A DNA stretch of 64,000 nt from assembly GCA_964425315.1 (NCBI GenBank), contig CAYRNB010000001.1:46450-110449 (forward strand), read 5' to 3'. The stretch is from Rhodoblastus sp964425315 (GTDB lineage Bacteria; Pseudomonadota; Alphaproteobacteria; Rhizobiales; Beijerinckiaceae). Of this stretch, positions 33,449 through 42,980 are shown piece after piece. Below the pieces are notes generated by a model, which saw only the letters and a list, made by a program, of their open reading frames with translations, was not told the origin of the DNA and did no database searches. A program made the translations under genes and the position numbers. Numbering within the stretch: the stretch's first letter is position 1; every line of letters begins with the position of its first letter.

Positions 33449-35260
33449 ATGTTTCAATCACGCTTCCAGACCTTTGACGAAAAGGCCGACCCGTCGCGCG
33501 GCGCCGAGCGGGTGGGACAATTGCGCGCGGCGCTGGAGCCGCCGCGCCTCGACGGTTTTGTCGTGCCGCGCGCCGACGCGCATCAGAACGAATATGTCGC
33601 GCCAAGCGAAGAGCGGCTCGCGTGGCTCACGGGATTTACCGGCAGCGCCGGCCTCGCCATCGTTCTCGCCGACAAGGCGGCGCTTTTCGTCGACGGCCGC
33701 TATGTCGTCCAGGCGCGCGCCCAGGTGGACACAAACGTCTTCACCATCGTTCCGATCGCCGAGACTTCGCCGGCCGACTGGCTGGCGAAGGAAGCGAAGA
33801 AAGGCTTTCGCATCGGCTATGACGCCTGGCTGCACGGTCCAGCCCAGATCGCAAAATTCAACGCCGCCCTCGAGGCGAAAGAAGGCGGCATGGTCCCGGT
33901 CGTCGACAATCCCATCGACGTGCTCTGGACCGACCGGCCGGCGCCGCCGCGCGCGCCGGTCACGCTGCATCCGCACAGATTCGCCGGCGAGAGGGCGGAC
34001 AAGAAGCTGAAGAGAATCGCCGAGGGGCTGCGCAACGATTTCCTTCTGGTCAGCGATCCGCACGCTTTGGCCTGGGCCTTCAACCTGCGCGGCGGCGACG
34101 TCGCCCATACGCCGATTGCGCTGGGCTTCGCCCTCATTCCCCGCGACGGCAAGCCCGAGCTTTTCATCGAACCGGCCAAGCTCGACGAAACGGTCGCGAA
34201 GAGCTTGAAAGAGCTGGCGGAGCTTGCGGCGCCGGCCAAATTGCCCGCCCGGCTCGCCGCGCTCGGGGCAAAGCGCTATTCCATGCTGTTCGACGAGGCG
34301 ACCGCCGCTTCCGCCCTCGTTCACGCCTTTTCCGACGCCGGCGGCCAGGCGGAGCGTGGCGTCGATCCGATCGCGCTGATGAAGGCGAAGAAAAACGCCG
34401 CTGAGCTTGCCGGGGCGCGGGCCGCCCATTTGCGCGACGGCGCGGCGCTCACTCGCTTTCTATGCTGGTTCGACGCGGCGGCTGCCGAGGGCGACCTGAC
34501 CGAGGTCGAGGCGGCGCAAGCTTTGGAGACCTTCCGGCGCAAGGGCGGGCGCTTGCGCGACATTTCCTTCCCGACCATTTCCGCCTTCGGCCCTCATTCC
34601 GCCCTGCCGCATTATAGCGTCACCGAAAAATCCAACGCCGTCATCGGCAGAGGCGTCTATCTGGTCGATTCCGGCGGCCAATACGCCGACGGCACCACCG
34701 ACGTCACCCGCACGATCGCGGTGGGGCGGCCCGATAAAATCGCCCGCCATGTCAATACGCTGGTGCTCAAGGGCCATATCGCCATCGCCCGCGCGGTCTT
34801 TCCTCACGGGACCAGCGGCGCCCAGATCGATGCTTTCGCCCGCAGGCATCTGTGGGAAGCGGGCCTCGATTTCGACCACGGGACGGGCCACGGGGTCGGC
34901 TCCTACCTTTCCGTGCACGAGGGGCCGCAGCGCCTTTCCAAAATGGGGATCACGCCGCTCGAGCCGGGCATGATCCTCTCCAACGAGCCGGGCTATTATC
35001 GCGAAGGCGCCTTCGGCATACGCATCGAGAACCTGCTCGTGGTGGAGGAGCGCGAGATCGCCGGCGGCGAGCGGAAAATGCTCGGCTTCGAGACCCTGAC
35101 GCTTGCGCCGATCGACCAGCAGCTCATCGAGGAGAAACTGCTCGCGCCCGAGGAAAGGGCCTGGCTCAACGCTTATCACGCCCATGTGCGCAAAAGCTTG
35201 TCGCCCCTTCTCGACGCCCACGAACGCGCCTGGCTCGTCGAGGCGACGAAGCGAATTTGA
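33449..35260 (+). CDS. Xaa-Pro aminopeptidase (M24 family, long form)
   Basis: A 603-residue cytoplasmic metallopeptidase that removes an N-terminal residue preceding proline. It has two N-terminal creatinase-like domains (DGFVVPRADAHQNEYV; ALFVDGRYVVQARAQVDT) and the C-terminal pita-bread M24 domain. Metal ligands are visible in YLVDSGGQYADGTTDVTRT (two Asp), FDHGTGHGVGSYLSVHEGPQ (His), LSNEPGYYREGAFGIRIENL (Glu) and a final Glu region near FETLTLAPIDQQLI. The ATG at 33449 is used. The length matches the eukaryote-like long PepP form common in alphaproteobacteria. Confidence 0.93.
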   Translation: MFQSRFQTFDEKADPSRGAERVGQLRAALEPPRLDGFVVPRADAHQNEYVAPSEERLAWLTGFTGSAGLAIVLADKAALFVDGRYVVQARAQVDTNVFTIVPIAETSPADWLAKEAKKGFRIGYDAWLHGPAQIAKFNAALEAKEGGMVPVVDNPIDVLWTDRPAPPRAPVTLHPHRFAGERADKKLKRIAEGLRNDFLLVSDPHALAWAFNLRGGDVAHTPIALGFALIPRDGKPELFIEPAKLDETVAKSLKELAELAAPAKLPARLAALGAKRYSMLFDEATAASALVHAFSDAGGQAERGVDPIALMKAKKNAAELAGARAAHLRDGAALTRFLCWFDAAAAEGDLTEVEAAQALETFRRKGGRLRDISFPTISAFGPHSALPHYSVTEKSNAVIGRGVYLVDSGGQYADGTTDVTRTIAVGRPDKIARHVNTLVLKGHIAIARAVFPHGTSGAQIDAFARRHLWEAGLDFDHGTGHGVGSYLSVHEGPQRLSKMGITPLEPGMILSNEPGYYREGAFGIRIENLLVVEEREIAGGERKMLGFETLTLAPIDQQLIEEKLLAPEERAWLNAYHAHVRKSLSPLLDAHERAWLVEATKRI

Positions 35261-35417
35261 CCTGAAGGCTGGAAACGTCCCACCTAAAGCCTATATCTGA
35301 ATAAATGCGCCGCACACGCGTGCTTTGCCGCGGCGCTGGGAAGACGCCGAGGTCCGCCTATGTGCGGTCCTGCGGGCGCTTTCTCTTGCGCAAGGCCTTT
35401 CACGCGGGAGAATTTTC

Positions 35418-36113
35418 TTGGACGACGTCGCGCATTCCGCCCTGCCCCAGCCCCGAAAACGTTCCGCCGCCAAGGCGGGGGTCGCCGCTTCCAAATCCGA
35501 AAAGCCCAAGGTCGTGGCGCTGGCCAAACCCGATGCGGCCCGCCGCCCCAGCCGCGCCGAGGCCGAGGCCGCGGTCGCGGTGCTGATCGCCTGGGCCGGC
35601 GACGATCCGACGCGCGAAGGCCTGCGCGACACCCCGGCGCGGGTGGTCAAGGCTTATGAGGAACTGTTCGGCGGCTACAATCTCGATCCGACCAACATTC
35701 TCGAGACGGTTTTCGAGGAGGTCCAGGGCTATGGCGAAATGGTCCTGGTGCGCGACATTCCCTTCGTCTCGCATTGCGAACATCACATGGCCCCCTTCGT
35801 CGGCAAGGCCCATATCGCCTATTATCCCGACGGCGGCGTTCTAGGCCTCTCCAAGCTTGGCCGGCTGGTCGATATCTACGCCCGCCGCCTGCAGACCCAG
35901 GAGGCGATGACGGCGCAGATCGTCGCCGCTCTCGACGACCATGTCCATTCGCGCGGCGCCGCGGTCATGATCGAGGCCGAACATATGTGCATGTCCATGC
36001 GAGGAATTCGCAAGCCCGGCGCGCTCACCGTGACCATGCAGTTCAGCGGCCCGTTCAAAACCGACCCGGCCGAACAGGCGCGCTTTTTGAGCCTGGTGCG
36101 CCAGGGACGGTGA
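35418..36113 (+). CDS. folE: GTP cyclohydrolase I
   Basis: Opens GTP to dihydroneopterin triphosphate, the first step of folate synthesis. The catalytic and zinc features are VSHCEHHMAPFVGKAHIAYY, VLGLSKLGRLVDIYARRLQT and AEHMCMSMRGIRKPG, with the second zinc Cys in MCMS. I chose the TTG at 35418 because GGGAG lies seven bases upstream and relatives begin with a similar basic leader; the frame runs further up (35325) without a good start. The protein then has 231 residues. It lies 157 bases after pepP. Confidence 0.94.
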   Translation: MDDVAHSALPQPRKRSAAKAGVAASKSEKPKVVALAKPDAARRPSRAEAEAAVAVLIAWAGDDPTREGLRDTPARVVKAYEELFGGYNLDPTNILETVFEEVQGYGEMVLVRDIPFVSHCEHHMAPFVGKAHIAYYPDGGVLGLSKLGRLVDIYARRLQTQEAMTAQIVAALDDHVHSRGAAVMIEAEHMCMSMRGIRKPGALTVTMQFSGPFKTDPAEQARFLSLVRQGR

Positions 36114-36204
36114 ATTTCGCGCGACGGTTTCGTTTTTATGCGCAACATTAATTATGTATTGTTGCTGACTGTTATTGCATTATTATTTTAGCGTAATCGC
36201 TCCA

Positions 36205-36306
36205 AAACGCATCATTGCGAAGGGCGCGTCGGGCGCGCATTGCGCGCCCGTCAATCAACAGACGCTCGGTTCAGGCGCCGAGCTGCGGCGGCGAAGCAGT
36301 CCAAGG
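36205..36306. repeat. possible degraded copy of the CGTCATTGCGAG-type repeat
   Basis: CATCATTGCGAAG near 36206 and GGCGAAGCAGTCCAAGG near 36291 resemble the two conserved parts of the palindrome at 11385-11471 (CGTCATTGCGAG and GAAGCAATCCA), with several changes and a G/C-rich insert (GGGCGCGCATTGCGCGCCC) between. It lies in the 290-base space between folE and the convergent HdeD-like gene, where nothing else was seen. Confidence 0.35.
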
Positions 36307-36404
36307 ATGGAGCGTCATATCGACGCATTTGGAAGAATGCGCGTCCATCCGGTTCTCGCCCCTGGCCCAATCTATTGCGCCTGCCGGACGCTTATCCGCG
36401 TCGG

Positions 36405-36941
36405 TCACGCGGCCCGGACGCGGAACGCCAGTATAATGAGCGCCACCCCCTGGATCAGCAGCAGCACGCCGAAAACCAGCGGCAGCGCGAGCGCCGTCCT
36501 GAGCGGCGAAGCGAGCAGGAACAGCCCGATGATGAGATTGATCAGGCCCAGGAAGAATGACCCGATTCCGCCGCCGCTGAATCCGCCGATCATTTCGAAC
36601 ACGCCCATGATCAACGCCTGTATGCCGAGGACGATGACGATCATAGCCGGCACGGTCAGCACAGCGAACAGCGGATGGCGCAGGACGACAAGTCCGGCGA
36701 AAATGCCGACGACGCCAACGAGAAGCGACCAGATCCAAGGCACAGATCGGTCCACGAAGACGCGCACGAGCGCCATGGTCCCGGTGAAAAGCCAATAAAA
36801 GCCCAGAAAGGTGACCACGACCACAAGCGTGGCGCCGGGATCGGTGAGGAACATGAAGCCCAGAAGAACTCCGGCTACGCCTTGAAGCAGGTAGACCCAC
36901 CAGACGCTCGATTGCTCTTTCGATATTGCTGTCGCGGCCAT
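36405..36941 (-). CDS. HdeD family membrane protein
   Basis: A 178-residue protein with six predicted helices in the HdeD (DUF308) pattern of three repeated helix pairs: WVYLLQGVAGVLLGFMFLTD, VTFLGFYWLFTGTMALVRVF, LLVGVVGIFAGLVVLRHPLF and later FFLGLINLIIGLFLLASPLR. In enterobacteria HdeD is linked to acid resistance; here the role is unknown. The ATG at 36941 follows GGAAGGGG and is preferred over 37031. It converges on folE and stands upstream of nothing obvious on its strand. Confidence 0.9.
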   Translation of the reverse strand: MAATAISKEQSSVWWVYLLQGVAGVLLGFMFLTDPGATLVVVVTFLGFYWLFTGTMALVRVFVDRSVPWIWSLLVGVVGIFAGLVVLRHPLFAVLTVPAMIVIVLGIQALIMGVFEMIGGFSGGGIGSFFLGLINLIIGLFLLASPLRTALALPLVFGVLLLIQGVALIILAFRVRAA

Positions 36942-37224
36942 GGCGGCCCCCTTCCCTGGCGTTTGACTTCTGGCGCTCCAATACATGAAAAATATAATTT
37001 GATTTTCGGTGGAACTCTTGACGGAAATCAATTTACCTAAGCAAGAAACACGTCTGTAATTACAGGTAAATTCCGACAGAACCCCCCGGAGCGCGTAAAG
37101 CGGACCCTAAGTGACTGGCCGCTGACCGGGCAGGCGCGCAGCGCGCGCCCAATGGGCTCATCGCCGTGACGCTCCTTAGAGGCGTTCAGCTTCATGAATG
37201 CGGAAGCGCTTGCCTGACGCGGCT

Positions 37225-37959
37225 TTATCCTTCGCGCTCGCCTTCCGGCGCGTCGGAGCCGCCGAAATCCTCCGCCGGTTCGTCGCCGAGCGGCTCTTCA
37301 TCCTCCATCAGGCCGGCGTCGTCGCGCGGCTGCGGCACCCCAAAACTCTTGGGCAGGCGGCCGTCGAACAGGCCGGCGCCCTTGAGTTCGTCGAGGCCGG
37401 GCAGATCGGAAATCTGCTCCAATCCGAAATGCAGCAGGAATTTTTCAGTCGTGCCATAGGTGATCGGCCGGCCGGGCGCGCGGCGGCGTCCGCGCAGGCG
37501 CACCCAGCCGGTCTCGAGCAGAACGTCCATCGTTCCCTTGGAAAGGGCGACGCCTCGAATTTCCTCGATTTCGGCGCGGGTCGCCGGCTGGTGATAGGCG
37601 ATGATCGCCAGGGTCTCCATGGCGGCGCGCGACAGTTTCTTCGGCTCGATCTTCTCGCGCTGCAGGATCCAGGCGAGGTCGGGCGCGGTGCGAAAAGTCC
37701 ATTTCGCGCCGACCCGAACGAGGTTGACGCCTCGCCCGAAATATTCGGCTTTGAGCAAAGCGAGCGCCCCGGAAAGATCGGCGTCTTCCGGCAGGCGCTT
37801 GCGCATTTCCTCTTCGCCCAAAGGCTCCGCGGAAGCAAAGATCAGCGCCTCGCAGATGCGCATCGCCTCGCGCAAGGCCGCGTCAGGCTTTTCGCGCGCC
37901 ATCAGGCTTTCCGCGTCCTGCGCCGCGAGGTCGAAGAGCAGGTCCTGGTTTTCAGCCAT
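37225..37959 (-). CDS. scpB: segregation and condensation protein B
   Basis: Part of the SMC-ScpAB condensin that organises chromosomes for segregation. The 244 residues have the two winged helices of ScpB: CEALIFASAEPLGEEEMRKR, AMETLAIIAYHQPATRAEIE, IRGVALSKGTMDVLLETGWV and the end PITYGTTEKFLLHFGLEQIS. The C-terminal 55 residues are an acidic, proline-rich tail. It follows scpA after three bases on the minus strand; the usual tat genes that follow in many relatives are not here. Confidence 0.95.
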   Translation of the reverse strand: MAENQDLLFDLAAQDAESLMAREKPDAALREAMRICEALIFASAEPLGEEEMRKRLPEDADLSGALALLKAEYFGRGVNLVRVGAKWTFRTAPDLAWILQREKIEPKKLSRAAMETLAIIAYHQPATRAEIEEIRGVALSKGTMDVLLETGWVRLRGRRRAPGRPITYGTTEKFLLHFGLEQISDLPGLDELKGAGLFDGRLPKSFGVPQPRDDAGLMEDEEPLGDEPAEDFGGSDAPEGEREG

Positions 37960-37962
37960 GGC

Positions 37963-38781
37963 TCATTCCGCGGCCAGCGCAGGCGGCGGCTTGCGCCGCA
38001 GCCACAGCGGCGCGAAGGCGCGATCCTGTCGCAGGTCGATCAGCCCCTCGCGCACCATTTCCAGCGAGGCGGTGAAGGTCGAGGCGCGGACCGTGCGCGC
38101 CTGTCCGGGCTGCGCCGTCCATTCGATCAGATAATCGTCGAGCGCCGTCCATTCCGCCGCCGCGCCGACCATGCGCTCAAGGCGCTCGCGCGCTTCCGCC
38201 AGCGACCAGACCTGGCGATGCCGGACGGAAACCAGCGACAGGGCCTGTTTCTGCCGCCTCTGGGCGTAAGCGGTCAAAAGCTCGTAAAGGCTCGCCCGAT
38301 AAACCGGCGCATTGACCACATCCAACCCTTCGGGGGCGCCGCGTAGAAAGAGGTCGCGGCCGAGCTGCGGCCGCTCGGAAAGCCGCTCCGCCGCCGCGCG
38401 GATCGCCTGCAGCCTGCGCAGGCGCTCGGCGAGATCGGCGGCGAGCTGGACCGGATCGGGCTCCTCGGTCTTGGGCGGGGCCGGCAGCAGCAGGCGCGAT
38501 TTGAGATAAGCGAGCCAGGCCGCCATGACGAGATAATCGGCGGCGAGCTCCAGCCGCACCCGCCGCGCCGCCTCGACGAACGCGAGATATTGCTCGGCGA
38601 GCGCCAGCACGGAAATGCGCGTCAAATCAACCTTCTGCCGGCGCGCCAGTTCGAGCAGCAGGTCAAGCGGACCCTCGAAACCGTCAACGTCGACGCGGAA
38701 ATTCGTCTCGCCCGCCGGCGATTCGAACGAATCGCCGCCAGCCTCGACAATTTCCCGGTCCTCGACTGTCGCCTGCTCCAT
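37963..38781 (-). CDS. scpA: segregation and condensation protein A
   Basis: The kleisin subunit of SMC-ScpAB, bridging the SMC heads. The 272 residues start after a short acidic leader with FRVDVDGFEGPLDLLLELAR, then VLALAEQYLAFVEAARRVRL, ELAADYLVMAAWLAYLKSRL and end with the winged-helix-like ASTFTASLEMVREGLIDLRQ. It lies between nagZ (47 bases upstream) and scpB. The order argS - SPOR - nagZ - scpA - scpB is typical for Hyphomicrobiales. Confidence 0.95.
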   Translation of the reverse strand: MEQATVEDREIVEAGGDSFESPAGETNFRVDVDGFEGPLDLLLELARRQKVDLTRISVLALAEQYLAFVEAARRVRLELAADYLVMAAWLAYLKSRLLLPAPPKTEEPDPVQLAADLAERLRRLQAIRAAAERLSERPQLGRDLFLRGAPEGLDVVNAPVYRASLYELLTAYAQRRQKQALSLVSVRHRQVWSLAEARERLERMVGAAAEWTALDDYLIEWTAQPGQARTVRASTFTASLEMVREGLIDLRQDRAFAPLWLRRKPPPALAAE

Positions 38782-38828
38782 AGCTTTCTTCAGGTTATAC
38801 CGCGAATCAGCATCGTAGCGTGGGGGAA

Positions 38829-39839
38829 TCAGGCCAAAGCCGCAAGCGCCGAAACGAGCGCCGCCCGCGCTTCCACAGGATCGAACGGCGCAGCTTCAGC
38901 CGCCGCCTTGGCGACGAGGGCCCGCGCCCGCTCCACGCGCGCCAAAGCCCTGCCGGCGAGGACGGGCGCGGCGCGCGCCACTGCTTCTGCCTCCCGCAGG
39001 TCGCCATTGCAATGCAAAACAAGGTCGACGCCGGCGGCATAGACCCGCGCCGCGCGCTCCTCGTAAGCCCCGGCAAGCGCCTTCATCGACAGATCGTCGC
39101 TCATCAGCAGGCCGTCGAAACCAATGTCTCCGCGAATGATGTTTTCCACCACGATCGGGGATTGCGTGGCGGGCCGGGCCGGATCGAGCGCCTCATAGAC
39201 GACATGAGCGGTCATACCGGCGGGAAGATCGGCGTTGGCGCGGAAGGGAGCGAAATCGCGCGCCAGTTCTTCCCGCGCCGCCTTGACCCTCGGCAGTTCG
39301 AGATGGCTGTCAGCGAGAGCGCGGCCATGGCCGGGCATATGTTTCATCACCGGCATGACGCCGCCTTCCAAGAGGCCGGCGGCGGCGGCGCGACCAAGCC
39401 GCGCGACATCCTCGGGATTGTCGGCATAGGCGCGGTCGCCGATGATCTGATGGGCGCCGGCCATGCGAATATCGAGAACAGGCAGGCAATCGACATCTAT
39501 GCCGAGGGGGCGCAAATCCCCGGCGATCAGCCGACCGGCAAGGCGCGCAAGTTTCACATCGTCGCCCGAAGCGCCGGCGTAAGCGGCCGCCGGCGGATAG
39601 GCCGGCCAATGCGGCGGGCCGAGGCGCTGCACCCGTCCGCCCTCCTGGTCCACCAGAACGGCGGCCTCCTCGCCCAGCAATTGACGGAACGAATCGACGA
39701 GCGCGCGCACCTGCTCCGGGGACTCGACATTGCGCCGGAACAGGATCAGCCCCCAGGGCCGCGCCTCCGTGAAGAAAGCGCGCTCGTCGGCGCTCAGCGC
39801 AAGGCCGGCGCAGCCGGCGATGAAAGCGCGAAAGCTCAT
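38829..39839 (-). CDS. nagZ: beta-N-acetylhexosaminidase (glycoside hydrolase family 3)
   Basis: Removes N-acetylglucosamine from anhydromuropeptides during cytoplasmic peptidoglycan recycling. Over 336 residues the GH3 marks are VLVDQEGGRVQRLGPPHWPA, VKHMPGHGRALADSH (the flexible loop with the general acid-base His/Asp) and GLLMSDDLSMKALAGAYEER, which holds the nucleophile Asp. A strong GGAGGGGG precedes the ATG. It follows the SPOR gene on the minus strand; both act on cell-wall glycan. Confidence 0.95.
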   Translation of the reverse strand: MSFRAFIAGCAGLALSADERAFFTEARPWGLILFRRNVESPEQVRALVDSFRQLLGEEAAVLVDQEGGRVQRLGPPHWPAYPPAAAYAGASGDDVKLARLAGRLIAGDLRPLGIDVDCLPVLDIRMAGAHQIIGDRAYADNPEDVARLGRAAAAGLLEGGVMPVMKHMPGHGRALADSHLELPRVKAAREELARDFAPFRANADLPAGMTAHVVYEALDPARPATQSPIVVENIIRGDIGFDGLLMSDDLSMKALAGAYEERAARVYAAGVDLVLHCNGDLREAEAVARAAPVLAGRALARVERARALVAKAAAEAAPFDPVEARAALVSALAALA

Positions 39840-39851
39840 CCCCCTCCAGGA

Positions 39852-41267
39852 TCAGTCATGGGCGACGAAGCACACGCCGCCCCGACCCTTGACAGCGGCG
39901 CACATCGATTCCGCCGCTTCCTTGGTCAAATTGACGGCGCGGACGCGATAATAGGTTTTGCCGTGAACAATTGCCTTCATAGTGTTGAGCCGATGCCCCC
40001 CCAGGAGGCTGGAATACTTGGCCCCAAGCCGCCGAGAGGCGGCGCGCGCATCGGCTGCGGAAGGCGCGCCGGCGAACTGAACGGCGTAGCCGCCCGCGCT
40101 GACGGCCTGTTCCGCCTCGACGGCGCGCCGGGCCTCGCGGATCGGTCGCGCCGGCGTTTTTGGCGCCGCCACGCTGGTCGGCGCATAGACGCGGATAGTC
40201 GATTTCGCCTCAGGCGCCCGGGGTTTCGGCGCGGCCGGGGCCGACAGATTGGTCTGCGGGAAACCGCCCGTCGCCATGGTTGGCAGGGAGCGATCAACCG
40301 GAGGCGCCGCCGGGGCTTTAGGCGACGCCGACGAATTATCGACCACCGTGCCGTCGGCGCGGACCTCGAAGGTTTTGACCTTTCTTGGCGCGGGGAAGAA
40401 TGCTCCCTGGGCCGACGCCTGCCGCGCCGGCGCGGCGGCGGGCGAAGGCGGAACCGGCGTTGGCACATTGGCCGCGGCGCCCGGCGTCCTGGCCTTGGCG
40501 ATGGCGCTCAAATCGGTCGGCTGCTCGGCGCCGCCGACGATCTTGGCGCCTTTGACGTTGTCCTTGTTCTCGAACAGAGCCTGATTGTCCTTGAAATCGG
40601 GGTTGACCGTCTTTGGACCCCGGATTTTCGTCGGGCCTTTATCGGCCTGAATGGTCACGACATGGTGGACGCCGTGTTTGGCGCGCCAGGCGAGCGTGAC
40701 GCCGATGCCCGCGACGCCGGCCAGAAACACCGCCGCCATGCCATAGACCACCTTGCGCCGCGGCGCGAAAGGCATAAACGCCGCGGTCGCCTGGGACGCG
40801 CTTTCGTCATAGCCGCCGGCCCAGGCCGCCGGATCGGCGGCTTGCGCCTGAGCGTCGCCACCCCAGTCCGGTTGGGAATCGCCATAGGGCAGCGGCTCGG
40901 CCGCGAATTGCGCCGCCGCCGGCTCCTGGCGCGCCGCCGCGGCGGCATATTGATGTTCTTGCGCCTGAAACGCCTGCGACTGGTCGAAATCCTGCGACTG
41001 ATCGAAATAGGGCTCATGCGGCGCATGAAGCGGCTCGGCCCCGGCTTCGGGATGGCCTTCCTTTATCGCCCTCTGGGCGCGGAACATGGCCTCGAACGGG
41101 TCCTCGCGTCCCGCCATATTTTCTCCGCCGACCAGGCGCGCCAGTTCGGTTAACGGGTCGGCCTGCTGAGGCTGCGACGGCTTCGGCGCGGGCGCGGCGG
41201 CGCGCAGGCGACGCTCGAACTCGTCGAGATCGATATCGGGATGGAACTTCACGGCATACTCACCCAT
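39852..41267 (-). CDS. SPOR domain-containing membrane protein
   Basis: A 471-residue bitopic protein: a cytoplasmic N-terminus of about 165 residues rich in Q/A/E, one membrane helix (VVYGMAAVFLAGVAGIGVTL), a long P/A-rich periplasmic linker and a C-terminal SPOR domain (GYAVQFAGAPSAADARAASR ... TYYRVRAVNLTKEAAESMCA). SPOR domains bind denuded glycan at the division site. The protein probably helps envelope constriction, like other alphaproteobacterial SPOR proteins next to argS and nagZ. The start MGEYAVKFHPDIDLDEFERR is conserved in type. Confidence 0.9.
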   Translation of the reverse strand: MGEYAVKFHPDIDLDEFERRLRAAAPAPKPSQPQQADPLTELARLVGGENMAGREDPFEAMFRAQRAIKEGHPEAGAEPLHAPHEPYFDQSQDFDQSQAFQAQEHQYAAAAARQEPAAAQFAAEPLPYGDSQPDWGGDAQAQAADPAAWAGGYDESASQATAAFMPFAPRRKVVYGMAAVFLAGVAGIGVTLAWRAKHGVHHVVTIQADKGPTKIRGPKTVNPDFKDNQALFENKDNVKGAKIVGGAEQPTDLSAIAKARTPGAAANVPTPVPPSPAAAPARQASAQGAFFPAPRKVKTFEVRADGTVVDNSSASPKAPAAPPVDRSLPTMATGGFPQTNLSAPAAPKPRAPEAKSTIRVYAPTSVAAPKTPARPIREARRAVEAEQAVSAGGYAVQFAGAPSAADARAASRRLGAKYSSLLGGHRLNTMKAIVHGKTYYRVRAVNLTKEAAESMCAAVKGRGGVCFVAHD

Positions 41268-41339
41268 GGCGCACCTTCACATTACTCTCGGGCGCCTGGC
41301 GAAGAGACAGCCGTCCCCGGCGGAACGGCGCGCGAATTC

Positions 41340-42980
41340 TCAGCGCATCTCTTCCGGCGCTCGTACACCCAAGACCGACAATCCGGACGCCAGGATAATC
41401 ATTAACCCCGTTACTAGAGCGAGCCTGGCGCAGGTCAAATCTCGACGATCTTGATTAACAAAGCGTAATTGTGGCTGATCTTTGCCGCGATTCCAATGAG
41501 AATGGAAAAAACTGGCGAGATCGTGCAGGTAAAAGGCCAAACGATGCGGTTCATGCGCCGCCGCGGCGCTCTCGATGACGCGCGGATATTGCGCCAATAA
41601 TTTGACCAAGGCCTGTTCACCCTCGTCCGAAAGCATCGCAAGCTCGGCTTCGGCCAGTTTCGTGGCGGAGAGATCGAGATCGGGAAAGGCCGCGCGGCCC
41701 TGGCGCAAGACGGAATGGCTCCTGGCGTGGGCGTATTGCACATAGAAAACCGGATTGTCCTTGGACTGCTCGATCACGCGGGCGAGGTCGAATTCCAGCG
41801 GCGCATCGTTCTTGCGGGTCAGCATGATGAAGCGCACGGCGTCGACGCCGACTTCATCCACAACTTCACGTAATGTCACGAAGTCACCGGAACGCTTTGA
41901 CATTTTCACCGGCTCGCCTTCGCGCATCAGCTTGACCAGCTGGCACAATTTGACGTCGAGCGCGCATTGGCCGTCGGACAAAGCCTCGACCGCCGCGCTC
42001 ATGCGCTTGACATAGCCGCCGTGGTCCGCGCCCCAGACGTCGACCAGAACATCGTAGCCCGCCTCGATCTTCTTGCGGTGATATGCGATGTCGGAGGCGA
42101 AATAAGTGAAGCCGCCNNNNNNNNNNNNNNNNNNNNNNNNNNNNNNNNNNNNNNNNNNNNNNNNNNNNNNNNNNNNNNNNNNNNNNNNNNNNNNNNNNNN
42201 NNNNNNNNNNNNNNNNGCGAGATCGTCGCGGATCATGTCCATCATGGCGTCGATGGCGGCGTCGCGGGCGAGCGGCAGCCATTCGGCCTCCGGCGCGTCG
42301 AGAAGCGTCGGACCATATTGTTCCGCCAGAGCGGCGCCGACTGGCTTGAGATAATCGCCGGGATAAAGCCCCTCGGGAATGGCCACGCTCTCGCCCAACG
42401 CCTCGCGATAGCGCAAATAGGCCGAACGGGCCAGGACATCGACCTGAGCGCCGGCGTCGTTGATGTAATATTCGCGAGTCACCCGCGAGCCTGCGAACTC
42501 CATCAGCCCGGCAAGCGCGTCGCCGAAAACCGCGCCGCGTCCGTGGCCGACATGCATGGGGCCGGTGGGATTGGCGGAAACATATTCGATATTCACCTTT
42601 TTCGCCGAAACCCGGCCGGCGGCGCCGCGCCCGAAATCGCCGCCAAGCGCCAGGATTTTCTGCAAAATCCCGGCGAAAACCTCCGGCTTGAGGCGGATAT
42701 TCAGAAAACCGGGCCCCGCGACCTCGGCCCTGTCCACCTCCGGCGCCTGCGCCAGGGCAAAGGCCAGCTCCGTGGCGAACTGGCGCGGATTGCCGAACGA
42801 GGCTTTGGCCTCGCGGGCGAAGACCATGGCGGCGTTGCAGGCGAGGTCGCCGAGGCTCGAATCCCGTGGCGGCTCGACGACGAAGCGCCCGAAATCGAGA
42901 TCTTGCGGCAATCGCCCCTGCCGGCCGAAATCGTCGAGAAGGGCGGCGATTCGGGCGTGGAATTCGGCGTAAATATTCAT
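41340..42980 (-). CDS. argS: arginyl-tRNA synthetase, interrupted by an assembly gap
   Basis: Charges tRNA-Arg with arginine. The N-terminus has the Add1-type region, and the HIGH motif is visible as YVSANPTGPMHVGHGRGAVF; after the gap come FASDIAYHRKKIEAGYDVLV and the KMSKS-like VKMSKRSGDFVTLREVVDEV, and the anticodon-binding end LALVTGLMIILASGLSVLGV. A run of 100 N (42117-42216) falls between residues of the catalytic domain. The frame is conserved on both sides, and the total with X is 546 residues against about 585 usual, so some 40 residues more than the N run are probably missing. First gene of the minus-strand argS-scpB group. Confidence 0.93.
   Translation of the reverse strand: MNIYAEFHARIAALLDDFGRQGRLPQDLDFGRFVVEPPRDSSLGDLACNAAMVFAREAKASFGNPRQFATELAFALAQAPEVDRAEVAGPGFLNIRLKPEVFAGILQKILALGGDFGRGAAGRVSAKKVNIEYVSANPTGPMHVGHGRGAVFGDALAGLMEFAGSRVTREYYINDAGAQVDVLARSAYLRYREALGESVAIPEGLYPGDYLKPVGAALAEQYGPTLLDAPEAEWLPLARDAAIDAMMDMIRDDLXXXXXXXXXXXXXXXXXXXXXXXXXXXXXXXXXXGGFTYFASDIAYHRKKIEAGYDVLVDVWGADHGGYVKRMSAAVEALSDGQCALDVKLCQLVKLMREGEPVKMSKRSGDFVTLREVVDEVGVDAVRFIMLTRKNDAPLEFDLARVIEQSKDNPVFYVQYAHARSHSVLRQGRAAFPDLDLSATKLAEAELAMLSDEGEQALVKLLAQYPRVIESAAAAHEPHRLAFYLHDLASFFHSHWNRGKDQPQLRFVNQDRRDLTCARLALVTGLMIILASGLSVLGVRAPEEMR
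42117..42216. other. assembly gap (100 N) inside argS
   Basis: Exactly 100 N, the usual placeholder for a scaffold gap of unknown size. The bases on the two sides share no repeat. Confidence 0.99.

Noticed and set aside
36175..36798. Plus-strand frame of 207 codons opposite the HdeD-like gene
   Set aside because: Serine/arginine/threonine-rich shadow; the minus strand has a clean six-helix membrane protein.
38820..41153. 777-codon open frame antisense to nagZ and the SPOR gene
   Set aside because: Composition is dominated by R, G and A, with no motif, and it spans two clear genes on the other strand.
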